A stretch of DNA of 64,000 nucleotides, taken from positions 1,424,501-1,488,500 of the forward strand of contig NC_090772.1 in assembly GCF_001761485.1 (NCBI RefSeq). The letters run 5' to 3'. A program made the translations under genes and the position numbers. The stretch comes from Yarrowia lipolytica (taxonomy: Eukaryota > Ascomycota > Dipodascomycetes > Dipodascales). The notes under the pieces are model-generated. The model made no database searches. It was given only the letters and a program-made list of their open reading frames with translations, and was not told the DNA's origin. This document shows positions 44,623 to 54,203 of this stretch, one piece after another. The stretch's first letter is position 1; each line of letters starts with the position of its first letter.

Positions 44623-44693
44623 TGCGCCGACCCGGAATCGAACCGGGGGCCCATCGATGGCAACGATGGATTTTACCACTAAACCATCGGCGC
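44623..44693 (-). tRNA. tRNA-Gly(GCC)
   Basis: A 71-base intronless tRNA. Acceptor GCGCCGA, A box TGGTTTAGTGGT, anticodon stem CATCG/CGATG around the TTGCCAT loop (anticodon GCC), and T arm CCCGG-TTCGATT-CCGGG ending GGCGCA. It is nearly identical in pattern to yeast tRNA-Gly(GCC). It forms the 5' half of a dicistronic gene with 5S rRNA. Confidence 0.95.
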
Positions 44694-45033
44694 TTATTAA
44701 TCGAAATTGTGGAAGACCGTTAGATCGAGAGGTCTGATTACGTAATAATGAGTAATGAATCATTAGAATAAATGAAATGATTACTAAGTGTATTTTAAAA
44801 AAGCGCCCCCACGATTACTAAGTCTATGATTTATTGCGCCAATTACCCGGCTTACTAGGTATATAGCTGTAATGAATCATTAGGAGTCGAATATATAGAA
44901 AAGATGATCAGAAGATATAGTATATAAGAGCCCGTTGATACCATAGAACCATTGGGGAGCTCTGCTGTCGTCTGCTGTCGACATTGATGTTGCTGTGTGA
45001 ACTGATTCAATTAAGTGATAGTACTGTATCGTA
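44694..45033. other. Region upstream of tRNA-Gly with a TATA element on the other strand
   Basis: AT-rich. The 11-mer TGAATCATTAG occurs at 44756 and 44873. TATATAAG on the plus strand at 44931-44938 precedes a 15-codon ORF (44987-45034) and the 31-codon ORF at 45034. Confidence 0.45.
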
Positions 45034-45129
45034 ATGGCAGGTCTCAATCGCAGTCTAATTCAATCGTTCACTTATATATCGGTTGTGCTCGTTTCGATCA
45101 TTTTTTTTCTTCTCCTACTCTGTATATGA
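45034..45129 (+). CDS. Candidate 31-residue membrane microprotein
   Basis: Begins MAGLNRSLIQSFTYI and continues as one hydrophobic helix (VVLVSIIFFLLLLCI) to the C-terminus. TATATAAG lies about 100 bases upstream at 44931. A 15-codon ORF (ATG at 44987) ends in TAATG, its stop overlapping this start codon, an arrangement that allows re-initiation. It resembles small single-helix subunits in general layout, but I recognise no family. It could be chance. Confidence 0.33.
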   Translation: MAGLNRSLIQSFTYISVVLVSIIFFLLLLCI

Positions 45130-45268
45130 CTATGGAGAGTCATCAATCGTCATAGAACATGTCGTTCGTTGTAATCACCTGTTGTGGAAAATACCACCCA
45201 AGTAGCAACACCACAACTCGTGACAAGGACGACTTCGGGGTCACTCCAAAACGCTCCCTCGCTTCTCC

Positions 45269-46402
45269 TTATAGCTTGAAAGCAGTCACATCAATCCCCA
45301 CCAGCCCCGCCTTGCTCAACTTCTCCATCAACGCCTTCTTCAACACCGCTCCATCAACTCTCGTTTCGTACAGCGAACACACGTTGAAAATGGAGGCAGA
45401 TAACGCCGCCGGCGACATTTGCTCGGCATGCTTTTCCAACAAGGACTGAAACTGCACAATGGCACCATCTGTATCGCCAGTCGAGAACGCGGCAATGGCC
45501 TCCGTGTTTTGAACCAGAGGGTTGGACGAGTTCGCCGATTCCAGAGTCGAGTTTGCGTCGGCCACATTGTCGCTAGCCAGCGAGCAAATCGCCATTAGAG
45601 TAGCGACCACAGCGTCGTTCCTGTCTCCCTCCTGCTTCTGAATGGTATCAAGAACGCCCTTGGCCTTGTCAAAGTTGCCGGTTTGGAGACACAGAATGCA
45701 CAGCAGATACCTGAGATAGGAGTAATGAGCCTCCAGAGGAACACTGCTGTCTGTGCCGACCATACTGGAGACATGAGAGATGGCATTGGCGTAATCCCCC
45801 ATACCAACCAGTACAGCCGTGACGTAGATGCCCAACTCCACCAGTCGTTGGGCCCACAGTTGAGTGTCGTCCTTTTTGTGTCGCATAATCTTTGCCTCTC
45901 GTGCCAGACTGTGGTACTTGAGGATGGCTCCGTGTGTATCGCTTCCCGAGGCCAGTCTGACTGTCAGCACTCTGAGCGACCAGGGCACAATCGATTCCCG
46001 GTCCCAGTGGATCGAGATCTCCGGCTTAGCTGGGGTGGTGGAGGGTCCCTTTTCCGGAATCAGCCGGTACAGGTCGACATTGAGGTCTCCCAGCGACTTT
46101 GCTTCGGAATGGGCCACTCTGTGGAAGTTGGCCAGAACGAGACACGTCAGCCGGGTCTCCCATAGTCCGAACACCGTCTGGGCCGTTTCCAGATCCACCG
46201 CCGTCGATTTCATGTCCGTGCCCATCTGTGTCAATTGGAGTGCGACTTTTTCTGCCGCCAGCTGGAACAGCCGTTTGTCAACCAGCTCGTCGATCGAGAG
46301 CTCGCGGTCCGCCTCCGTCACATTGAACGGCTCCGGCGGGTCGAACGGCACCAGTTTTTCAAGCTGCCCCGGCGCCAGGATCTTGCTGATGTTGAATGAC
46401 AT
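45269..46402 (-). CDS. TRAPPC12-like TPR protein
   Basis: A 377-residue helical-repeat protein. It starts at the first ATG, 46402 (MSFNISKILAPGQLEKLVPF); the upstream open frame has none. It matches the C-terminal TPR half of human TRAPPC12 at several points remembered from that protein: LWETRLTCLV, PWSLRVLTVRL, MGDYANAISHVSSM, and the end IFNVCSLYETR followed by DVTAFKL. TRAPPC12 is a TRAPP III-type subunit acting in ER-to-Golgi traffic and autophagy. The long disordered N-terminus of the animal protein is missing here, as in other fungi. Function is inferred from this resemblance; a generic TPR protein remains possible. Confidence 0.65.
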   Translation of the reverse strand: MSFNISKILAPGQLEKLVPFDPPEPFNVTEADRELSIDELVDKRLFQLAAEKVALQLTQMGTDMKSTAVDLETAQTVFGLWETRLTCLVLANFHRVAHSEAKSLGDLNVDLYRLIPEKGPSTTPAKPEISIHWDRESIVPWSLRVLTVRLASGSDTHGAILKYHSLAREAKIMRHKKDDTQLWAQRLVELGIYVTAVLVGMGDYANAISHVSSMVGTDSSVPLEAHYSYLRYLLCILCLQTGNFDKAKGVLDTIQKQEGDRNDAVVATLMAICSLASDNVADANSTLESANSSNPLVQNTEAIAAFSTGDTDGAIVQFQSLLEKHAEQMSPAALSASIFNVCSLYETRVDGAVLKKALMEKLSKAGLVGIDVTAFKL

Positions 46403-49333
46403 GGTGATGTGGAGGTGGTGACAAGTGAGTGCCAACGTTAGAGTTGTGATAAGGCAGGTAGATGAATATCGCGAGGAGGCAAGACGAGTAGTTGGCCAAA
46501 AAAAAATTGAGTGGAAATATAAAACTCCATGTTCTTGTTCAACTCCACTGGTGACCCGATGGCCAGTACAATTCAATTGTGTCTTGCCGTCGACCGCAGA
46601 TCGGCATGCTTATGTAATCATGTCAGAGACCGGGGGCTGGACTGAAGCCGGCTTTTGAGAAGAGCTGGACAGCTGTAAGCGGGTTGATCGGGGACTTGGC
46701 CGTTTTTAATGATGTCGTCAATTGTTGGAAATCGTTGTCGGAAAAAAAAAAAAAAAAAAAAAAAGAAAAAAAAAACTCGTACAAGGTACTTATACAGAGC
46801 CCAATTAGATGCCCTAAGAATCATAACGGAAGTTGATATGAAGGGGGAAAACATGTAGGAGAACTCCTTGCACTTGAAAAGACCTGAAAGGTCCAATGAT
46901 TCCACCAATGGTTGATAGAAAGGCAGATTATTTATTTATTCAAGTAATTTGACCCCCTCAGTCACTATATTTCCTCCTCCTACCAGTTCTCTACAACCTC
47001 CTCTCTTCAAGACAGAAGACAGGATGCGTTCTTACCCCGGAGAACAAAGATACAAGCCAAAGAGCAGCTCGATTGCGGAGTTTTGCATGACTTTATGACT
47101 AATCACCTGTGCTTCGACATCTACATCGGTCAGGTTCGGTGAACTCTGCCCTAACTAAAAAGCCAACTATCATACCGTCTAATTAAGAGTTCTTAACAAA
47201 ACACGTCAACTGGCCACTCTTCATCTCACTGTTCAGAAATACCACAGTCACATGAATGGTATCACTCGACCCGTCCAGTGGTCAGGCCCCACAGCCCCAA
47301 TCCCCCCGATAACGTAACCAACTTGTCTTGCCATCCCGGGTGCGTTCTGTCACGTCTTTCCGTTCTTGAGTTACCTCGGCAACGGCGGTAAACAGTTTCC
47401 AGAAAAAGCCAAAAAATCAGACAAAAAAGTCAGTTAGTGAGTAGGAAAAAAGCATGCAACCGGAGCAACTGAAGGAATGATGGTCGACGTGTGGGCGGGG
47501 CGAAGGAGTGATCTCACGTGACCACCTTCCGTTGCGGGTCGCAACACGTGCCATGTGCAGTGGTGCCGTACAGTACAGTATCCATGTGCTTTTCAGGTAC
47601 AGTACCACGGGGACAGTACAGTAGGTGACGTGAAAGCGCGTCTGAGCCTGTCTTTTAGTAATCATCAACTCAGGCACGAGGTGGACAGTTCAGATCTTGC
47701 AATGCTTTTTTCGGACTGAGTTCTGAACCGAGTGTATCTGGGATGGTGCGACGGTGAAACATGTCTTGTGTTTGGTGTCCACTTTGGTGTCCACTTTGGT
47801 GTCTCTGCTCCGCTCATCTGCCGTAGGTCTTACCGTCGGCGTCTCAATAACGCAACTCGAAGCCGCCACAAGACTTCTCCATCTTCCTTCACATGCTCCT
47901 CCAGTTGCCATTTCCATTCCATCTGACACATGGTTGGCAGATCGGCGATCCATGAATGTTGAGCCAATGAAGCGTGGGGAGTTTAATGGAGCTGAACAGA
48001 GACACGCACGGACATTGCAGTGTGAGGTGGTCCATTTTTCAAGTCCAATACTGTCAGATGGAACTTGCGGATGGCGTTACGGGATGGGCGTTCACCTGTT
48101 TGGTGTTCACCGGTTCGTTCACCGGTTTGGCGACGTTGCAACGTTCTGATTTCCACGGCCTTGAGATGGACCACGGACAATCTGAAGAGATCTCGTCCCG
48201 ACACAAGTACCCCAAGCCACTATCCCATCGTTCGTACGCTCATGTCTGCCATGATAGCTCCACCACTCATCCCAAACGCCAAAACAGACAAACCGCCGCA
48301 CAACGGAACAGTACGAGACGAACTCGCGCACCCCCCATCACAAACCCATTGTATGCTTGCGGTTCCTGAGGAGGACACTGTAGAGTTGCCCACGGTACTG
48401 TGCTGTACAGACCGTCCGCACGGACAGTCAGGGCGCAAAGGGGGATCTGCAACTGTGTGACGTCAAATGAGCTTCTTTTTTTTTCTTACCCGCTCCTGTG
48501 GCCTTGTTTCAGGTACAGTACAGTACATGCACCGTACAGTGTCGGCACCCAAGACGGCGCAGATACGACCGTGTCACGTGACCCACCACATTGGTGTGTG
48601 TGTGTGTGTGTGTGTGTGTTTTTCCGAGTTGAAATGACGTTTTGGTCAGAAGTCGGCCTCTTTGCTTGTGATTTCGCCTTGCGACAAGCGTGCAGAAAAA
48701 TGAGTGGTAAAATTAACCTCTGTGTTTGGAATGACCCAGTACGGCATGTTGCAGCCCCAATGGGGAGCCATGTGCATATTCCTTATTGGCGGTGGATGGG
48801 GCGAGGGTCGATAATATCGGGCGTTGCGGGTGGAAAAGGCCGGGTTTTCGCGGCACCTTGCGGCCTCGTGGCGCCCCCAGGAACCCCATTCCGACTTGCC
48901 GCCATCCCCGCCACTGGCCCTGACGCACGAAACAACACGGTCCAGACGCCGCTACTTTAGCTCCCTTTGGAAAGCCAAAAATGCACCGTCCCCAACGTTA
49001 TGCGCCAATCTTAATAGTCTAAGTTTGCGCCAAGGGGGCCAGCATGTATGGTACAATATACACAGCCGTTCGGAGTCACTGGTGTCTTTTTTTCTTTTCT
49101 TTTTGACATCATCACCACCGCAGCTGTCAATCTAGTCACTCTTTTTTCCACAGCTCACACGCTACAACCCCCGCCACCGCTACACGCGCCCCACACTCCT
49201 TTGCTAAACCACCGAGTCTCTATCGAGTCTCTACACGACTAGCGAGTCTCCATACGACCCCAGTCACCACACTCCTTTGAACCCACCGCTCTTTTTGACC
49301 GATACCCGACTCGAGACGCGTCATCGCCGGACG
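46403..49333. other. 2.9 kb intergenic, no gene recognised
   Basis: Holds the TRAPPC12-like promoter, a 23-base A run (46741-46763) followed by nine more A, a triple GTCCACTTTGGT repeat near 47777, several GTACAGTAC motifs (47570-47625, 48515-48540), CACGTGAC sites (47514, 48574) and a (GT)n microsatellite at 48592-48619. Plus-strand ORFs of up to 186 codons look spurious. Confidence 0.5.
48592..48619. repeat. (GT)n microsatellite
   Basis: About 13 uninterrupted GT dinucleotides. Confidence 0.95.
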
Positions 49334-51479
49334 ATGATGCTCACCAAAACACTAGTAGCCCTGGTGGCCGCGGCACTGGCACCCCACACCGCAGCCGGCC
49401 ACGCCCACCACGCCCACCATGATACCCGAGACGTGTCGTCCGCCGCCTACGGCCCCGCCCCCGGCCACCCCCGTTTGCTGTTCGACGAGGCCGAGCTCTA
49501 CCAAAAAATGGGCATTCTGGGCGACCGCGACACCGTCAACGTGACCGAACAAGAGCTCCATCGACGAACCATCACCAAGGAACACACCCGACACTCCCAC
49601 CACGAGCACAAGAAACGAGGAGGCCAATGCGCCTTCCCCACCAACGAGGGCCTTGTGTCTGTGGACCCTAGCGGAGAAAACGCCGGATGGGCCATGTCGC
49701 CTGACCAGCCCTGCGAGCCCGGCAAATACTGCCCCTACGCCTGCCCCCCCGGCCAGCTCATGGGTCAGTGGGACCCCAAGGCCACCTCCTACTCCTACCC
49801 TCTGTCCATGAACGGAGGCATGTTCTGCAACAAGAACGGAGAGATGGAGAAGCCCTTCCCCAACAAGCCCTGCTGCTACGAGGGAACCGGCACCTTTGTG
49901 GCCCGAAACAAGTGCGGCAAGCAAGTCTCGTTCTGCCAGACGGTTCTGCCTGGTAACGAGGCCATGCTGATCCCCACCGAGGTGGGGTCCGGATCCACCG
50001 CCGTCCTCGCCGTCCCCGATACCAACTACTGGGCCGGAACCGCTGCCCACTTCTACATCAACCCTCCCGGAGTCGACACCGCCACCGCCTGTGTATGGGG
50101 AACCCTCAACAACCCCTGGGGTAACTGGTCTCCCTACGTTGCTGGAGCCAACCAGGACGGCAACGGAAATACCTTTGTCAAGATCGCCTGGAACCCCATC
50201 TACCTTGAGCCCGCCACCCCCTTCCGAAACACCCTGCCCAACTGGGGTGTTCGAGTCGTCTGTGACGAGGGATCCAACTGTAACGGACTGCCTTGTTCCA
50301 TCGACCCCCGAAAGAACAAGGTCAACGAGGTGACCGCTGAGGATGCTGCCCAGGGAGATGGCGCCTCGTTCTGTGTCGTCACCGCCCCCAAGGGCTCCAA
50401 GGCCTATATCGAGGTCTTTGAGATTGGAAATGATGGCAACTCTGGTGGAAACGGTGGCAATGGTGGAAACAGCGGCTCTAGCTCTTCCTCCTCCTCTGCC
50501 CCCGCTTCTTCCTCCTCTGCCCCGGCGTCGTCTTCTTCTGCTGCTTCCACTGGCATGAACACCATGCTTGCTCATGCCGCTGGATTTGCCGCCGCTGGTC
50601 AGGTTGAGAACCTGGAGAACGTGGAGTCCTCTTCTTCTGAGGAGCCTGTCTCCTCTTCCGAGGGGCCAGATCGGAAGAGCGGTTCAGCTCCCCCCACTAC
50701 CTCCAGTAGCAACCCCCCTCCTCCCTCTACGACCTCGGAGCAGCACTCCTCCTCCCCTCCCCCTTACGACCTCAAGCAGTGCTCCTCCCCCTCCCCCTAC
50801 GGACCTCGAGTAGTGCTCCTCCCCCTCCCCCTACTACTTCCAGTACTCCTCCTCCTCCTCCCCCTACTACTTCCAAGTACACCTCCCCCACCTCCTCCCA
50901 ACTACTAGTAGCACCCTCCTCCTCCTCCTCCTACTAACCTCTACTACTCCTCCTCCTCCCCCTACTACTTCCAGTACTTCTCCTCCCCCTCCCCCATCGT
51001 CGACCTACGTGCCCCCTTCTTCCTCTCCTACTTCTTCCTACGTTTTCCCTTCTGCGGAGCTAGCTAAGGAGATGGCCCAGCTGATGATGTTCAACGCCGA
51101 GTCTGCCACTGTGGTCTCTTCCACCTCTTCCACTAAGGTGTCGACATTTTCTTCGTCCAAGACCACCTCGACGTCTTCTTCGTCTTCGCGGTTGTCTTTG
51201 TCGTCCACCTTCAAGCCCACCATCAAGACTGTCGCTCACCTACGAAGTCATGACTCGGCTGCCATGAACGTGGCCAACAACGGAACCGTGGGCGTGGCAT
51301 CGTCGTCGTCTACTCTGGCCGCGACCTCTGTCTCTGTCCAGGAGGCTCCTGCCGCCCCCACTCCTCCCCCCGTCACTGTTCCCCAGGGCGTGGCTACTAT
51401 TGAGGTTTCCGCCAACACCTCGGGCTCTTCCAAGCTGGCTGTGCCGCTTATGACCCTAGTGTTGGTTCTGCTTCTTTAG
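49334..51479 (+). CDS. SUN-family cell-wall protein with GPI anchor (frame scrambled)
   Basis: A secreted wall protein of the SUN family (GH132, beta-glucan related; Sim1/Uth1/Sun4 kin). The start is ATG 49334, giving a signal peptide (MMLTKTLVALVAAALAPHTA), a His-rich stretch, then a dibasic HKKR site just before the Cys-rich SUN domain (GGQCAFPTNEG to about 50430, with GQWDPKATSYSYPLSMNGG and FCNKNGE). A Ser-rich linker and long Pro/Thr/Ser repeats follow. The C-terminus lies in another frame (from about 51009) and ends with a GPI-type signal (SANTSGSSKLAVPLMTLVLV). Having the domain first and the Ser/Pro tail last resembles group-II SUN proteins. The two halves are out of frame because 50650-51000 is corrupted and contains adapter sequence; I regard this as an assembly fault and the gene as intact in the organism. 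Confidence 0.85.
50668..50687 (+). other. Illumina adapter sequence inside the SUN-family gene
   Basis: AGATCGGAAGAGCGGTTCAG is an exact match to the first 20 bases of the Illumina paired-end adapter. It sits in the repeat-rich part of the gene, where it reads as DRKSGS in the otherwise Ser/Pro-rich protein. It is contamination, not yeast sequence. Confidence 0.93.
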
Positions 51480-52185
51480 TTTGCTTGATGTTTGGGTAGG
51501 TGTTTGTAATATTAATGTATAATATGATTGTAATGTAGGTCTTTCTGTTCACTCGCCGATCGTGTCGGCCGCCAGTCATGGCCTATCGCACCCGGTCTCA
51601 GAGGCCTGACTCAAGTGAAACTGAAACAGCGCTAACCGGACCATGGAAGACATTGTGAGACTAGCGTCAGTCTGCTTGAGAGTTGTTTGATCAAGTGAAA
51701 CGGTGTTTCAGAAATTGGGCTAACTTGAAACATGAGGCGCCTGGGCACTTGCATTGTTCCTGTTCCAAACGGTGAATGGTGGCTGTTGGAGAAGGTCGCG
51801 TATCTCGACATCTGCAAGTCTAGACAGCAGTTTCAAGCCGGAGCTCAATCGAGTGGAGCGATATAGAACCGGTTTGGCCACATCTACAATACGAGTACGA
51901 ACAACACTCGAACTTGGTTCAGTCCTCAGACTGTAGACACTGTAGTTTGACAATATCATGCCGAATTCGGTACTCTTACATTTTCTACTCTTGCACCCCT
52001 GTCAATCTTCCATCACATCATATACGTTACTATTCCTATTGTATCACTGTTGTATCACTAAAGTTGTGACGAGTCAGCCATGTGCAGACCATTCGGTCAT
52101 GTATAAATGGCTCATCCAGTTGCCTTATTGGCGGCTTCATTCGGTTGTGGAGCTTTGCTCGGCCACCGCTGCTTTCCTTGGTTCG
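51480..52185. other. Intergenic between convergent SUN and TOA1 genes
   Basis: 3' regions of both neighbours. GTAATATTAATGTATAATATG after 51500 is a likely polyadenylation region. Nothing else was seen. Confidence 0.6.
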
Positions 52186-52935
52186 TTACCACTCGCTCTC
52201 TCCAGTAGCCCGTCCAAAAACATAGTCCTTTCTGTTGACGTTAACAATGCCGTCTCGGAAGGTGAACTTTCGGTTGTTCTTGACTCGGTGGATTCGGTCG
52301 TAGACACAGAGAATTGTATTTCCATGGTTATCGTCCTCGTCTTCGTTTCCGCTCAGATTGTCGTCCGATGAGTCGTCGAGGTCCGAGTTGAGTTCATCTT
52401 CGTCATCTTCCGCGCCGTCTGTTTGTGGCACCTTGAGAGTCATGACTCCGTCCACAATCTCTCCCTCAACCATCACCGTCTGGGCTCCATCCGTCTGCTC
52501 CAGCTTGACGGGGTTGCCAGGCTGTCCGTTGCCCTGGCCACCCTGGTGCGAGCCTGGCAGGACCAGACCGGGCTGTGGCGGTGTGTGTAGCGAGGGCATG
52601 CCTCCATATCCCCCGTCGTTAGGAGCAGCCACAGGAGGTTGTTGTTGTTGTTGTTGTTGTTGTCCTGGCACAGACACCTGGCCCGGTTGATGCTGACCCG
52701 ACTGGCCAACTGGCGGTGGTTGTTGATACATGAGCTGCTCGTTGGCCTCGGGCTCAGGAATCGAGTCCCACGGCATCTGTGCCACCTGCAGAGACGACAA
52801 CTTGGTCTGCCAGCCCTCCTTGAGCTCCTGCAGCGTCATTTCGTCGATGCCGTTCTCCTGGAAGTCATCGCGGCACTCGTTGATGACCGCGTCGATCACC
52901 TTCTGGTAGATGTTTCCCACAACCTGGTTACTCAT
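52186..52935 (-). CDS. TOA1: TFIIA large subunit (alpha/beta)
   Basis: A 249-residue general transcription factor subunit. With Toa2 it clamps TBP on promoter DNA for RNA polymerase II initiation in the nucleus. The N-terminal four-helix-bundle half is clear (VGNIYQKVIDAVINECRDDF to about residue 52). The middle is variable, with an eight-Gln run (residues about 92-99) and a Pro/Gly-rich region. An acidic stretch DDEDELNSDLDDSSDDN precedes the conserved C-terminal beta-barrel strand set (ILCVYDRIHRVKNNRKFTF, DGIVNVNRKDYVFGRA, ending GESEW). It is slightly shorter than S. cerevisiae Toa1 (286). Single exon. Confidence 0.95.
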   Translation of the reverse strand: MSNQVVGNIYQKVIDAVINECRDDFQENGIDEMTLQELKEGWQTKLSSLQVAQMPWDSIPEPEANEQLMYQQPPPVGQSGQHQPGQVSVPGQQQQQQQQPPVAAPNDGGYGGMPSLHTPPQPGLVLPGSHQGGQGNGQPGNPVKLEQTDGAQTVMVEGEIVDGVMTLKVPQTDGAEDDEDELNSDLDDSSDDNLSGNEDEDDNHGNTILCVYDRIHRVKNNRKFTFRDGIVNVNRKDYVFGRATGESEW

Positions 52936-53623
52936 TATGTCGTAGTGGCGAGGCTGCGCTTATGTACAAAAGGCATGGGAGGAAATCGACCCGGGTGCAT
53001 GACTAAGCGATAATCGGTTCACGGCATTAATAATCATGGTCGCAGCGTGCTGACTAATAGAAACGACACCCCAATAGGATGGGTACCAAACCAGAACCAA
53101 GCTCGAGCCTCTATTTATACTACAGTACCCGTGCTTGTCCCCTTGCGCTCAGGCTGTGGTGAGGAGAGGAGTTCAGGTGCCGTTTTTCTCCGGGGTTAGG
53201 GTTGTGATGGTGTGGCAGGAAAATGTCAGCAAACTTTGGCTGCGTGGGGGTGCTTATTATTCGGTCGTGTGGCAGGCAGGAGGGATATGGCATGAGTTGG
53301 AGAACGCCAGGTGGTTGTATTTTTTGGGTATTTTGGTGGTTAAGTGTGTTAAATACAAGAATTTCTAACAAAATGCACTTTTCAGAATGTCTTTTGAACA
53401 AATATTGGTGGAATTAGAACGGAGGTCTTTGTAAGTAGAATGTTAAGTAAAGTTTCAAGTGAACGCGATGCATTTAGTTCAGTCCAGACAGTCCTGTAGA
53501 TACAACATAACTCGCTCTTCAGCAGATGAATAAAGACCAACTTGTCGTATGAACAGTCTAGTACCTGTCATAAGCCATGTAAAGTATCTACTACACCACT
53601 TGTACCTGTACAGGTATCGAACT

Positions 53624-53731
53624 GAGTCCCTCAACGAGTCCTCACGAGTCCCTCAACGAGTCCTCACGAGTCCCTCAACGAGTCCTCACGAGTCCCTCAA
53701 CGAGTCCTCACGAGTCCCTCAACGAGTCCAA
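53624..53731. repeat. About five copies of a 22-base repeat
   Basis: GAGTCCCTCAACGAGTCCTCAC in tandem, nearly perfect. The unit itself contains two GAGTCC halves. Confidence 0.95.
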
Positions 53732-53935
53732 CCGCGCATCGACAGGAATAACGGAAAATACCGTCAAACGACCACAAACACACCCACTGTGGCCACGTCA
53801 CCGCCATACACCACGAAAAGGTGCGTCTGAGGCCTCCGCTTAGCCTCGGACTCCGCACAGACACGGCACTGCTACCGACATGCAGATGGAGATGGTGCCG
53901 TAGCGCCGCTGGACGGTTTCGCGCCGGCGAGACTT

Positions 53936-54018
53936 GGTCACGTGGTCCGAGCCCGTCACGTGGTCCTAGCCCGTCACATCCCGCCGAGCCCGTCACGTCG
54001 CATCGATCCGGTCACGTG
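53936..54018 (+). promoter_or_regulatory. CACGTG cluster upstream of APE1
   Basis: Three perfect CACGTG boxes (53939, 53957, 54013) and two variants (CACATC, CACGTC), embedded in a repeated GAGCCCGTCACGT unit, lie 185-265 bases before the APE1 start. This is a bHLH-type binding pattern (Cbf1/USF-like). Confidence 0.55.
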
Positions 54019-54203
54019 TCTCCGCCTCGCCTCCGCCTCCGCCGACCCCTTTGGTCCCTGCCGCCGCTATTTAGCTGCTCCCAAAACCACATAATCTCCA
54101 CCAGCCACATCTTATCGGGGGTTAAGCTTTGTTGGAAAATACCAGCCAGAAGCGTACAATCGGTCTCCAAACAGACCTTACCTCTTACACCACACTTGCG
54201 ACC

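Larger units (their letters stand above)
52936..54203. other. Divergent promoter region between TOA1 and APE1
   Basis: Holds a 22-base tandem repeat (53624-53731) and a CACGTG cluster close to APE1. No other gene is supported. Confidence 0.6.

Noticed and set aside
47754-48460. Three overlapping 131-codon plus-strand ORFs
   Set aside because: Several overlapping open frames in one GC-rich stretch with short repeats; none shows protein features.
48400-48960. 186-codon plus-strand ORF
   Set aside because: Reads through the GT microsatellite (Cys-Val repeat) and has no family resemblance.
49352-50575. 407-codon minus-strand ORF
   Set aside because: Antisense shadow of the SUN-family gene; Gly/Val-rich without motifs.
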